Origin: Nitrospira sp.
GTDB taxonomy: Bacteria > Nitrospirota > Nitrospiria > Nitrospirales > Nitrospiraceae
Length of the DNA: 10,000 nt
Assembly: GCA_020216985.1 (NCBI GenBank)
Contig: JAIWOH010000059.1
Coordinates: 1 to 10,000, forward strand
Direction of reading: 5' to 3'
The notes below the pieces were generated by a model. That model ran no database searches and had not been told where the DNA came from. It worked only from the letters and a program-made list of their open reading frames with translations. Shown here one piece after another: positions 1 through 6,304 of the stretch. The stretch's first letter is position 1. Each line of letters starts with the position of its first letter. Both the position numbers and the translations under genes were made by a program.

Positions 1-25
1 TTTCCGATTCCGATTCCGATTCCGA
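1..25. repeat. Hexanucleotide microsatellite (TTCCGA)n inside the TPR gene
   Basis: The unit TTCCGA is repeated four times at the left edge, from about position 2 to 25. On the coding minus strand each unit is TCGGAA, which encodes Ser-Glu. The unit is six bases, so copy-number change would alter the tail length without a frameshift. The full extent is unknown because the array touches the window edge. Confidence 0.75.
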
Positions 26-889
26 CTCCAGTTCCGGCTCGACAATCGATCGCCCTTCCCCAGGCGATGGATCCGTCAGCCATTCGACGCCGTTTGTTTC
101 AGCACCGTTTATTTCAGTCGGCGGCTCTTGCGACAGAATCGGACTGCGGGAGCCGTCATCGATCACCCCGTCATCGACGATTGCCCCTCCTCCATCATCG
201 GCGGTTTCATCGGCAACGACGATGTCATCGAGACCGACGACATCCCCGGTAAAACCATCGTCGCTTGACGACGGATCGTGCATGGAAACATCCCCGGGCC
301 TTGCGATGAGTTCACCGGTTTGCGGGTCAAAATAACGGTTCAAGCGGATGGCGGGGGGAGACGCCGGAGCAAGGTTCCTGATTTGTTGATACAGCCTGGC
401 CGCGTACTGAGGGTCATCGGGGTCGGGATCTTCTATCAAGATGTCGATCGCCTTGGCATATTCGGCGACCGCGTCCAATATCTGCCCTTTATCTTGGTAG
501 ATTGAGCCGAGTTTTTCGAGATAGGGAACGCATCGAGGCCCAGCGGCCAAATACTCTCGCAGCAAAGACTCCGCAAGCCAATAGTCTTGCCGCGCAAACG
601 CTTCATCGATGAGCGAATCAAACGCTTGTTTAGCGGGAATCAAACTGCCCAGACGGAGATGAAGAGTCGCAAAAAGCCGGCGCGCCTCCATGTTGTGGGG
701 GTCCATCGCCAGCAATTCTTTCAGCGACGCCGACGCCCGCCCATACTTGCCCGCGTTCATCTGCGTAATGGCTTCTTCCAGCAGAGCGGTCTTCCTACCA
801 TAGCCGGAACCGGCCTGCTTCAGCCCACGCACGCGGCCTGTCTCGCTCTTGTCTTTCTCTTTTACTGTTCTTTTTTTATTCGGTGGCAC
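1..889 (-). CDS. TPR-repeat protein with acidic Asp/Glu/Ser-rich tail, 3' end outside window
   Basis: Reading the minus strand from GTG at 889 gives 296 codons with no stop before the window edge, so the C-terminus is missing. GTG is chosen because an in-frame TAA lies at 899-901 and an AAGG sits 7 nt before the GTG; the first in-frame ATG is only at codon 44. Residues 1-33 are basic and low-complexity. Residues about 34-175 are helical with TPR character, for example the repeat ending LLAMDPHNMEARR and a later one with YLEKLGSIYQDKG. Residues about 200-296 are rich in Asp, Glu, Ser and Gly, look disordered, and end in alternating Ser-Glu. TPR proteins are usually scaffolds for protein complexes, and the tail could add a flexible charged contact surface, but no specific role can be given. 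There is no sign of a signal peptide, so it is probably cytoplasmic. A nearby secretin and PilZ gene make a link to secretion or surface assembly conceivable, but they lie on the other strand. Confidence 0.8.
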   Translation of the reverse strand, partial: MPPNKKRTVKEKDKSETGRVRGLKQAGSGYGRKTALLEEAITQMNAGKYGRASASLKELLAMDPHNMEARRLFATLHLRLGSLIPAKQAFDSLIDEAFARQDYWLAESLLREYLAAGPRCVPYLEKLGSIYQDKGQILDAVAEYAKAIDILIEDPDPDDPQYAARLYQQIRNLAPASPPAIRLNRYFDPQTGELIARPGDVSMHDPSSSDDGFTGDVVGLDDIVVADETADDGGGAIVDDGVIDDGSRSPILSQEPPTEINGAETNGVEWLTDPSPGEGRSIVEPELESESESESE

Positions 890-1089
890 CGTACAACCTT
901 AGCAGACCGTCCCGAAATTGTTGCGATCTTGCCGTGCGGTTTGCTCCCCTCGCGCCGAGAACTGTGTCCGGTAGCGCGGCAGGTCAAAAAAGTCGGGTGA
1001 TTTTGCAATAGAAATGCCTGGTCTCGAGCTAGCTCGTTCTCGAAGACGTGCTTAGAAAAGTGATTGGTTACCGCCTGTTGGTTCAGCAT
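862..1089 (-). CDS. Doubtful small ORF (75 codons) just upstream of the TPR gene
   Basis: ATG at 1089 is preceded by a fair ribosome binding site (AGGA with a 6-nt spacer). The ORF ends with TAA at 862-864 and overlaps the TPR start by 28 nt, an arrangement that could give translational coupling. The product has no recognisable domain; its second half is rich in Arg, Lys, His and Ser and does not look like a folded protein. It could equally be the untranslated leader of the TPR gene. It is listed because of its position and ribosome binding site only. Confidence 0.22.
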   Translation of the reverse strand: MLNQQAVTNHFSKHVFENELARDQAFLLQNHPTFLTCRATGHSSRREGSKPHGKIATISGRSAKVVRCHRIKKEQ

Positions 1090-1122
1090 GATGAATCCTG
1101 CCTTTCATTTCTGCCACGGCCT

Positions 1123-1140
1123 GTACAAATAGGTACAAAT
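1123..1140. repeat. Direct repeat GTACAAAT x2 with 10-bp period
   Basis: GTACAAAT occurs at 1123-1130 and again at 1133-1140, separated by AG. The centre-to-centre spacing is one helical turn. It lies about 35 bp upstream of the small minus-strand ORF at 1089 and between two minus-strand genes, a plausible site for a regulator that binds one DNA face. No regulator is identified. Confidence 0.35.
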
Positions 1141-1180
1141 AACGGTCTCGATTGAACAGGCCGACCGTGGGACAGAAGAG

Positions 1181-1561
1181 TTACCGGCACGGATCATAAT
1201 CATCCGGCGGTTCCGGCGAGAAATGTAATCCGATTTCATAGATGTAGCCGGGAGAGAGTGTCCGCTCGTCACCGTCACTCCACGACGCTCTTCGGAATAA
1301 GGTCTTGCCACAGCGCAGACACTGTTGCCCCCCCTCCCAGGAGCGATTTCCCGCAAGGTGCTGGACAGGGCGACCTCTCTCGATTCCAAGTTCCGGCATC
1401 AGCGCGTGCCTGACCTCGGCAATGAGTCGTTGTGCACGTTCCGCTGATCGCGCCTCGGTTTTTTCAAGAGCAAGAACAAGAAGGCCCAATGCCCTCACAG
1501 GGTCTCCATCGGCCTCACAAAGCAACCGCCGGACGAATGCCTGAAGGTTCCGTTCCGCCAA
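1181..1561 (-). CDS. Hypothetical protein with a CxxC motif
   Basis: This is a 126-codon ORF if read from TTG at 1561, which is six bases after an in-frame TAA and has no good ribosome binding site. An alternative start is GTG at 1498, preceded by GGAG with a 5-nt spacer, giving 105 residues. Residues 1-55 look like an amphipathic helical region. C81 and C84 form a CxxCG knuckle of the kind seen in zinc ribbons, but no second CxxC pair follows; the only later Cys is C125, near an acidic, Pro-rich C-terminus. No signal peptide or membrane segment is seen. The family is not recognised. The helical N-terminus and the CxxC argue for a real gene, but the weak start keeps confidence moderate. Confidence 0.45.
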   Translation of the reverse strand: MAERNLQAFVRRLLCEADGDPVRALGLLVLALEKTEARSAERAQRLIAEVRHALMPELGIERGRPVQHLAGNRSWEGGQQCLRCGKTLFRRASWSDGDERTLSPGYIYEIGLHFSPEPPDDYDPCR

Positions 1562-1884
1562 TTTTTAGACTCAATCGAAGAAAAGCCGGTTTGCCCGGCA
1601 CCGTTCTCTTATCGGCAGATTGCAGAGAATAAATAACAGCAAGAAGAGCCGGTCAGGTCTCCGCCCTCGCCACGTTCCTATAGCTCCCATGGCTTCCATG
1701 GGCCCCCGAAAGAGAATCGGCGGACGACGGGTATCCATGTTATGCAAGAGCGCTTTTGTTGTCTCACCCATGGCCCCTGTGATACGGTCAGTCGTTGCGC
1801 GGCAACCGGTGCCCGCGTTACTATTGAAAGCTCTTGCCGGTGTAGAGGCAGGGGAACCGGTTCGTATTCCGCTAGGTGCAAGTC
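1562..1884. other. Gene-poor region upstream of the secretin gene
   Basis: These roughly 320 bp separate the divergent minus-strand hypothetical gene and the plus-strand secretin gene, so promoters for both should lie here. Short ORFs exist on both strands but none has a ribosome binding site or protein-like composition. No clear -35/-10 pair could be identified. The region holds a 17-bp hairpin, CCCATGG-CTT-CCATGGG (1686-1702), and another CCCATGG at 1767-1773. Confidence 0.5.
1581..1599 (-). terminator. Weak terminator-like hairpin on the minus strand
   Basis: On the minus strand, GCCGG (1599-1595) and CCGGC (1589-1585) form a 5-bp GC stem with a 5-nt loop, followed by TTTTCTT. The shape is that of a short intrinsic terminator. 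It lies just upstream of the TTG start of the hypothetical gene at 1561, an odd place. It could end a transcript coming from the right, act as a leader attenuator, or be chance. Confidence 0.25.
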
Positions 1885-3414
1885 ATGAGAAGAATGGCGG
1901 CTGTTTGTGTCTGTGCGGGGCTATGGACCCTGACACTCTTGTGTCCGCCGGGATTGTGGGCTCAGGGAGCCGGCGCTCAATCGGCCAAGGTCGCGCTGGA
2001 CTTTAACGAGGTGGAGATCCCCGTTCTCGTTCGTTTTATCAGCGAGCTGACCGGGAAAAACTTTGTCCTTGATGACACGATCAAAAAGCAAGCAGGCAAG
2101 ATTTCCGTTTATTCCCCCACCAAGGTCACTAAAGAGCAAGCCTACCAGATGTTCGTCTCGGCGTTGGAAGTGGCCCGCCTGGCCGTCATCCCCAAGGGTA
2201 ACGTCTATCAGATCGTGCAAATGGGCGATCTACCCCCCGAGCGTGGCGTCTTCGTCTATCGACTCAAGCATGCGAACGCCTCGGATCTTGCGGCCGTCTT
2301 GACCAATCTCGTGGCGCGTTCGCAGACGGTCGCCCAAATGGCCCCTGGCATGAGACCTCCTATGCGACCGCTGACGGAATTCGAAGCACCCGTCCAAGTC
2401 TTTGCCGACAAAGCGACGAATTCCATCATCATCAGCTCCACCAAAGCCGCCTATAGCCAACTGCAATCCGTCATCCGCGATCTGGATGTCCGGCGCCACC
2501 AGGTGTTCGTGGAGGCCGTCATTCTCGAGGTGCAGGTCGACCGTCTGAGACAAATCGGAACCGATCCGACGCAAGTGCTCGGCGCTTGGCGCTCCGGTTC
2601 AGCTCAGGGACTCGCCGGATTCAACCGGGCCCCGGAAGATCTCGCTTCGGTGGCCCAGGCGATCAGCGGCATCGCCGCCGGAGGCGCAACGGGAGGGGCG
2701 TTTACCGTGCTGAATACCGTCAATGTCCGTGCCTTCATGCAACTGCTCATGAACATGACCGACACGAACATTCTGTCCACTCCTCAAGTGTTGGCGGCGG
2801 ACAATCAAAAGGCGAAGATCGTCGTCGGAGAAAATCGGCCGTTCCCGACCGGACAGGCTCAGGGCATCACCGGAGGTACGTTGGTCACGATCGAGCGGAA
2901 AGACGTGGGAGTCACATTGGAGATTACTCCGCAAGTCCTCGAAGACGATTTGATTCGGCTTGAAATCAAGCAAGAGATCACCGCCATATCGGAAGCCGTG
3001 GCTCAAACCATCGGGTCGGGAACAGCCACCATCCCGGTCGGTCCCACAACCACCAAACGTTCAATGGAAACCACGACGATCGCCCACGACCAGCAGACTC
3101 TCGTCGTCGGAGGACTGGTCCGCGATAACATTACGGTCAACGAGCGAAAGGTGCCGTTTTTCGGGGACATCCCTTGGCTCGGATGGCTGTTCCGGTCTCA
3201 GAACCGGACGATGGAGAAGCTGAATCTTTTGGTCTTTCTGACTCCTCATTTGGTTCGAGATGACGTGGATATGGTCGAGCTGAACGCGAGAAAGGCAAAA
3301 GAAATCAACGTGCTGCAGCGAGAAAATCGCATCGAAGAGCCGACCAGACTGAAGCAAGACATCCTGGAGCGACTTGAGCGGCCTGAGAGCACGCTTCCTG
3401 ACCCTCAGCGGTGA
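1885..3414 (+). CDS. gspD: GspD-type outer-membrane secretin, short form
   Basis: Secretins form the multimeric outer-membrane channel of type II secretion and related systems. ATG at 1885 is preferred (509 residues) because AGGTG lies 6 nt upstream; GTG at 1876 is in frame but overlaps that site. Residues 1-26 form a Sec signal peptide with likely cleavage after LWA. Residues about 35-115 match the N0 domain (VALDFNEVEIPVLVRFI onward). Residues about 122-200 are one N1-type ring-building domain ending in NSIIISSTKAAYSQL. Residues about 205-457 are the secretin barrel domain, with ILSTPQVLAADNQKA (296-310), VGVTLEITPQV (341-351) and the hallmark VPFFGDIPWLGWLF (423-436). Usual GspD proteins are around 650 residues with N1-N3; this one appears to have a single N1-like module. 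The last 50 residues are charged and helical. No other secretion gene is next to it. PilQ is less likely because no AMIN domain precedes N0. Confidence 0.9.
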   Translation: MRRMAAVCVCAGLWTLTLLCPPGLWAQGAGAQSAKVALDFNEVEIPVLVRFISELTGKNFVLDDTIKKQAGKISVYSPTKVTKEQAYQMFVSALEVARLAVIPKGNVYQIVQMGDLPPERGVFVYRLKHANASDLAAVLTNLVARSQTVAQMAPGMRPPMRPLTEFEAPVQVFADKATNSIIISSTKAAYSQLQSVIRDLDVRRHQVFVEAVILEVQVDRLRQIGTDPTQVLGAWRSGSAQGLAGFNRAPEDLASVAQAISGIAAGGATGGAFTVLNTVNVRAFMQLLMNMTDTNILSTPQVLAADNQKAKIVVGENRPFPTGQAQGITGGTLVTIERKDVGVTLEITPQVLEDDLIRLEIKQEITAISEAVAQTIGSGTATIPVGPTTTKRSMETTTIAHDQQTLVVGGLVRDNITVNERKVPFFGDIPWLGWLFRSQNRTMEKLNLLVFLTPHLVRDDVDMVELNARKAKEINVLQRENRIEEPTRLKQDILERLERPESTLPDPQR

Positions 3415-3493
3415 AGGCCCGGTCCCGTTTTCCATTCCTCCATATCCCCTGCATCTCTACAAGAGAATCCTCCGCCGCGCCCCAGAGAGACGC

Positions 3494-3534
3494 ATCCCTC
3501 TTTTTCGGCTTGCCTCTCCCCTCCTGAGAGGGAT
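3494..3534 (+). promoter_or_regulatory. Two competing hairpins in the leader of the PilZ gene
   Basis: ATCCCTCT (3494-3501) pairs perfectly with AGAGGGAT (3527-3534). Inside it, CCTCTC (3513-3518) can pair with GAGAGG (3526-3531). The two stems share bases 3527-3531, so only one can form at a time. There is no T-run after either, so a simple terminator is unlikely. A regulatory switch is possible but unproven. Confidence 0.2.
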
Positions 3535-3581
3535 AGCTCCTTCCATGTTGTTCCGATAGATTCCCTCACAGATGCTTTTCG

Positions 3582-3588
3582 AAGGAGG
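3582..3588 (+). promoter_or_regulatory. Strong ribosome binding site of the PilZ gene
   Basis: AAGGAGG is followed by a 6-nt spacer to ATG at 3595. It is a near-perfect match to the anti-Shine-Dalgarno sequence, the best in the window, and fixes the PilZ start. Confidence 0.85.
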
Positions 3589-3594
3589 AAAGCC

Positions 3595-3981
3595 ATGCAC
3601 GATTCGCGGTCATCGTACCGTTATCCCGTTTCGTATCCGGTGATTTTCAGAGGCGCTCCATTCGTAGGGGAAGGAACGATCACAGATCTTTCCCTTAGAG
3701 GCTGTTCCATTGTCTGTGATCGAACAGCTCTCGCCGACAGTGACGTCAAGCTCAGCGTGATTTTCCCCGATTCGACCCTGTCGCTGTTCATCGAGTTGGG
3801 AAAAATCCGGTGGGTAAGCAAGAACGTCTTCGGCGTCGAATTTCTGCGGATGCCAACGATCACCCGGCACCGTTTGGATCACGTACTGCGGCAACAGGGA
3901 AATACGCCGTGTGCGCCTCCTATCGGACCAGGCTCCGCTCAGCAAGTCAATTCTATCTCACCCGGGTCATTTCCTCTCTGA
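3595..3981 (+). CDS. PilZ-domain protein, likely c-di-GMP receptor
   Basis: PilZ domains bind cyclic di-GMP and pass the signal to motility, surface-structure or secretion machinery. This is a stand-alone 128-residue protein with the start fixed by a strong ribosome binding site. Both ligand motifs are intact: RxxxR as R5-SSY-R9 and DxSxxG as D31-L-S33-LR-G36. The rest of the barrel is visible through IRWVSKNVFGVEFL (71-84), a usual ending strand pattern, followed by a helix to about residue 100. Residues 101-128 are a Pro/Gly/Ser-rich tail without obvious structure. There is no signal peptide, so it acts in the cytoplasm. It lies 180 bp after the secretin gene on the same strand; co-transcription is possible but the gap is long. 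Its target cannot be deduced from sequence. Confidence 0.88.
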   Translation: MHDSRSSYRYPVSYPVIFRGAPFVGEGTITDLSLRGCSIVCDRTALADSDVKLSVIFPDSTLSLFIELGKIRWVSKNVFGVEFLRMPTITRHRLDHVLRQQGNTPCAPPIGPGSAQQVNSISPGSFPL

Positions 3982-4082
3982 ACGATCGACTTAGGCACCA
4001 ACCAATCTCTGAGCCGGCAGGTTGAGGTAGAGAAACGGAAAATCCCCAGTGAGGAGCATGAGAATCGGAAGGAGAAACTTCG

Positions 4083-4120
4083 TGTCGCGTCCCCCACCGC
4101 TTAGGCAGAGGGACGCGACA
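4083..4120. terminator. Bidirectional terminator between convergent PilZ and beta-barrel genes
   Basis: TGTCGCGTCCC (4083-4093) and GGGACGCGACA (4110-4120) are perfect 11-bp inverted repeats with a 16-nt loop. The stem is GC-rich and sits between the ends of two convergent genes, 12 bp from the stop of the minus-strand gene. On the plus strand it is followed by GCTTCTTACT and on the minus strand by a pyrimidine-rich stretch, so the U-tracts are imperfect. Position and stem strength support a terminator serving both directions. Confidence 0.75.
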
Positions 4121-4132
4121 GCTTCTTACTAC

Positions 4133-4930
4133 CTACGGTCTGATATCAAAGTGGAGTGACAGTCCCGCATGGACACTGATAGTTCGGATCGTAGATTCAT
4201 AGTCGTCCAATATAAGTGGACCGTCAAATGGCGCTGGTGATAGTCCAAATCGATCCGTCCCCAACCCATCGTGAAAGGCATGGGTGTATTTCGCTTCGGC
4301 AAAGGCCGCTACATACTTAATCAGAAATACCTTGACTCCCCCTTTTACCTGGAACGCTGGAGCCGTATCCCTCTGTGTCGTGAGGGGAGCCGAAAAGGTA
4401 GCCCCTCTCGCACCACCAGGCCGAAACGCGAGCTGATGGGCTCCTCCTCCCACTCCGATGTACGGATACCACCGCCCGTTTGGATACGCTTCTGAAATCG
4501 CAAACGGCCGGCGAAGCATGATATTCCCGCCGATGTAAATGCCTTGTATTTCTGTTGTGGTGCCTTCAAACGTACCGTCGGGATTCAGCGTGCCATTGAC
4601 TCCATTGCGACAACAGGCGATGTCCGGCCACCAGACATAGCCTTCGATTTCACCGCCGACATCAAACCCCGCCAACTTGTTTCTGGTCGGAAACCAAATT
4701 CCCGCGTTGCCGCCGACCGACTGTTTCATCTGATAGTCAATATCTCGCTCAACATCCCCATTACGGAACGTAGCATCCTCGCTGAATGGAATGGCGACAC
4801 CCGCCATGAAGGACAGATAGGGCTCGATCGTCCCGGACGACATCGTAGGCAGCTCGGCCGCCGCGCGGGCGGATGAAGAAGAACCAACCACACAGAGAAG
4901 GACAATCAGCGCCGCAATTCTCGTTTTCAT
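4133..4930 (-). CDS. Outer-membrane beta-barrel protein (OmpA/OmpW-like porin fold)
   Basis: The 265-residue product starts at ATG 4930, preceded by GGGAGGG. Residues 1-24 form a Sec signal peptide with a hydrophobic core (IAALIVLLCVV) and likely cleavage after SARA. The mature part alternates Gly/aromatic-rich strands with polar loops, such as IEPYLSFMAGVAIPF (35-49), GRWYPYIGVGGGAH (152-165) and TISVHAGLSLHF (250-261). This fits an 8- to 10-stranded small barrel. A loop near 102-125 holds adjacent C106 and C107 and is rich in Asn, Gly and Thr. The C-terminus ends FDIRP rather than the common terminal Phe, with F261 probably the equivalent residue. No substrate or partner can be assigned. 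It is monocistronic by position, with a terminator downstream. Confidence 0.8.
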   Translation of the reverse strand: MKTRIAALIVLLCVVGSSSSARAAAELPTMSSGTIEPYLSFMAGVAIPFSEDATFRNGDVERDIDYQMKQSVGGNAGIWFPTRNKLAGFDVGGEIEGYVWWPDIACCRNGVNGTLNPDGTFEGTTTEIQGIYIGGNIMLRRPFAISEAYPNGRWYPYIGVGGGAHQLAFRPGGARGATFSAPLTTQRDTAPAFQVKGGVKVFLIKYVAAFAEAKYTHAFHDGLGTDRFGLSPAPFDGPLILDDYESTIRTISVHAGLSLHFDIRP

Positions 4931-4933
4931 TCA

Positions 4934-5167
4934 TCACCCTCCCACGGTAAAGACTGTTCGACGAGTTGTGATCGCGAAGTCTGATGTGAGTCGGATTTCC
5001 ACGAGACCTAAGAAAGCGGAACAAGATGGCCATGCCTTCATCACGCTCGAACCATCCCCCGTTTCTGCCGTTGCAAGCATCGACGCGCAGACCAAAATAG
5101 TCGTCTCCACATACTCTTTTCCTATCCTGGCTGGAGACGGCGCCAACAGTAGCAACCCCTCCTTCAT
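4934..5167 (-). CDS. Doubtful leader ORF (77 codons) upstream of the beta-barrel gene
   Basis: ATG at 5167 opens an ORF whose TGA (4936-4934) lies inside the ribosome-binding region of the beta-barrel gene, three nucleotides before its ATG. This could couple translation of the two. There is no Shine-Dalgarno sequence before the ATG, and an AT-rich promoter-like patch lies immediately upstream, so a leaderless start would be required. The product has no recognisable domain and its codon choice is not clearly coding. It is more likely untranslated leader. Confidence 0.15.
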   Translation of the reverse strand: MKEGLLLLAPSPARIGKEYVETTILVCASMLATAETGDGSSVMKAWPSCSAFLGLVEIRLTSDFAITTRRTVFTVGG

Positions 5168-5224
5168 TTATTAAAATAGATAAAACGGATTAGAGGTATC
5201 GGTAAATCCAATATCCCGATATTG
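5163..5224 (-). promoter_or_regulatory. Candidate promoter/operator for the beta-barrel gene
   Basis: CAATATC-CC-GATATTG (5209-5224) is a perfect inverted repeat with 7-bp arms. Reading the minus strand, it is followed by TTTACC, a poor -35 match, and then by an AT-rich stretch containing TATCTATTTTAAT. The palindrome would sit just upstream of the -35, where an activator commonly binds. The promoter hexamers are weak, so this is inference from base composition and symmetry. Confidence 0.3.
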
Positions 5225-5418
5225 CGATCACAGAGGAACGCTGCTGCTTCCGCGTGAAAATCGAGCCGGTATCCACCGTGACCCATCCGGCAGCAGCTTA
5301 CCGACAGTTTACAAAGGCATGGTGTCGCGCCGTGCAGGCTGAAAAGGACGGGAAATAGCAACGAGCGTGACGGAACAGATGAGGGGACTACCGAGAATAA
5401 CCGGCGGCTCTTGAAGAT

Positions 5419-6291
5419 TTATCGCCCCAACGCCTTTTTGACCGCTTGACCGATTTCGGCCGGGTTTTTGACGACCGTCACACCGGCTGATTCAAGGGCT
5501 CTCATTTTTTCGGCCGCCGTGCCTTTGCCGCCCGAGATGATTGCGCCGGCATGACCCATGCGGCGGCCAGGAGGCGCCGTGATACCGGCAATAAAGCTGA
5601 TGACCGGTTTCTTGACGTGCTGTTTGATGAACTCGGCCGCTTTTTCTTCCGCATCGCCCCCGATCTCGCCGATCATCACGATGGCCTGTGTTTCCGGATC
5701 CTTTTCGAACAACGGCAGGACATCGACAAATCCCGTCCCGTTGACCGGATCGCCCCCGATGCCGACACAGGTCGTCTCGCCAAGCCCCAGCGTCGAAAGC
5801 TGATGCACGGCCTCATAGGTCAGGGTTCCGCTGCGGGAAACGACCCCGACGACGCCGCGCTTGTGGATGAAGCCGGGCATGATGCCGATCTTGGCTTCGT
5901 CCACGGTGATGACGCCGGGACAGTTCGGGCCGATCAATCGGACATCGCGACCACGCAAGGCCCGCTTCACCTTCACCATGTCGTTGACCGGAATGCCTTC
6001 GGTGATGCAGATAATGAGTTTGATGCCGGCATCGGCGGCTTCAAGAATCGCGTCTGCGCAGAATGGCGGTGGGACGAAGATGAGCGAGGTGTCGCATTCG
6101 GTTTTTTTCACCGCTTCGAGCACGGTGTTGAAGACGGGAATGCCATCGACTTCCTGCCCGGCCTTGCCCGGCGTCACACCGGCCACGACCTTCGTCCCGT
6201 AAGCCTTGCATTGCGTCGCGTGGAACGAGCCTTCCTTGCCCGTAATCCCCTGCACGACCACCCGCGTGTTCTTGTTGACCAGTATGCTCAC
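5419..6291 (-). CDS. sucD: Succinyl-CoA synthetase (succinate-CoA ligase), alpha subunit
   Basis: SucD with SucC interconverts succinyl-CoA and succinate with formation or use of a nucleoside triphosphate in the cytoplasm. The start is GTG at 6291 (290 residues, the usual size), because AGGAG lies 6 nt upstream and the next in-frame start further up would add 20 unrelated residues inside sucC. The CoA-binding Rossmann domain shows [15 protein letters not shown] near the N-terminus. [14 protein letters not shown] and [20 protein letters not shown] follow in the usual order. The phosphorylated catalytic histidine is in [15 protein letters not shown], at about residue 247. SucC lies 11 nt upstream and its stop overlaps this ribosome binding site, so the two are translationally linked. 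With fumarate reductase genes upstream, a role in the reductive TCA cycle is likely. Confidence 0.96.
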   Translation of the reverse strand: MSILVNKNTRVVVQGITGKEGSFHATQCKAYGTKVVAGVTPGKAGQEVDGIPVFNTVLEAVKKTECDTSLIFVPPPFCADAILEAADAGIKLIICITEGIPVNDMVKVKRALRGRDVRLIGPNCPGVITVDEAKIGIMPGFIHKRGVVGVVSRSGTLTYEAVHQLSTLGLGETTCVGIGGDPVNGTGFVDVLPLFEKDPETQAIVMIGEIGGDAEEKAAEFIKQHVKKPVISFIAGITAPPGRRMGHAGAIISGGKGTAAEKMRALESAGVTVVKNPAEIGQAVKKALGR

Positions 6292-6297
6292 GACGCT

Positions 6298-6304
6298 CTC
6301 CTTT
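6298..6304 (-). promoter_or_regulatory. sucD ribosome binding site overlapping the sucC stop codon
   Basis: On the minus strand AAAGGAG overlaps the last bases of the sucC TAA and is followed by a 6-nt spacer to GTG at 6291. It selects that GTG as the sucD start and suggests tight coupling so that the two subunits are made together. Confidence 0.85.

Larger units (their letters stand above)
4931..5418. other. 488-bp intergenic region between the beta-barrel gene and sucD
   Basis: No convincing protein gene or known RNA gene was found on either strand. The part near 5163-5190 is AT-rich, unlike the surroundings, and lies beside a 16-bp palindrome, so it probably carries the promoter of the beta-barrel gene. 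The 195 bp next to the sucD stop show no clear intrinsic terminator. Confidence 0.5.

Noticed and set aside
1..25. CRISPR-like array at the left edge
   Set aside because: The repeat unit is six bases with no spacers, and it codes for Ser-Glu in an open frame; it is a microsatellite.
587..1000. 137-codon plus-strand ORF at the left
   Set aside because: It is antisense to the TPR gene, whose frame is protein-like with TPR helices and stays open for 296 codons.
1142..1168. ACGGTC/GACCGT inverted repeat after the hypothetical gene
   Set aside because: Only 6 bp with a 15-nt loop and no T-run, so it is not convincing as a terminator.
1571..1771. 66-codon minus-strand ORF with a hydrophobic stretch
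   Set aside because: It has a short hydrophobic segment but no ribosome binding site and no family resemblance; too weak to call.
1885..1944. Possible lipobox in the secretin signal peptide (LTLLC)
   Set aside because: The residue before Cys is Leu rather than Gly, Ala or Ser, and a good signal peptidase I site (LWA) follows.
1620..2006. 128-codon plus-strand ORF upstream of and overlapping the secretin
   Set aside because: It starts with TTG, has no ribosome binding site, and overlaps the secretin signal peptide in another frame; composition is not protein-like.
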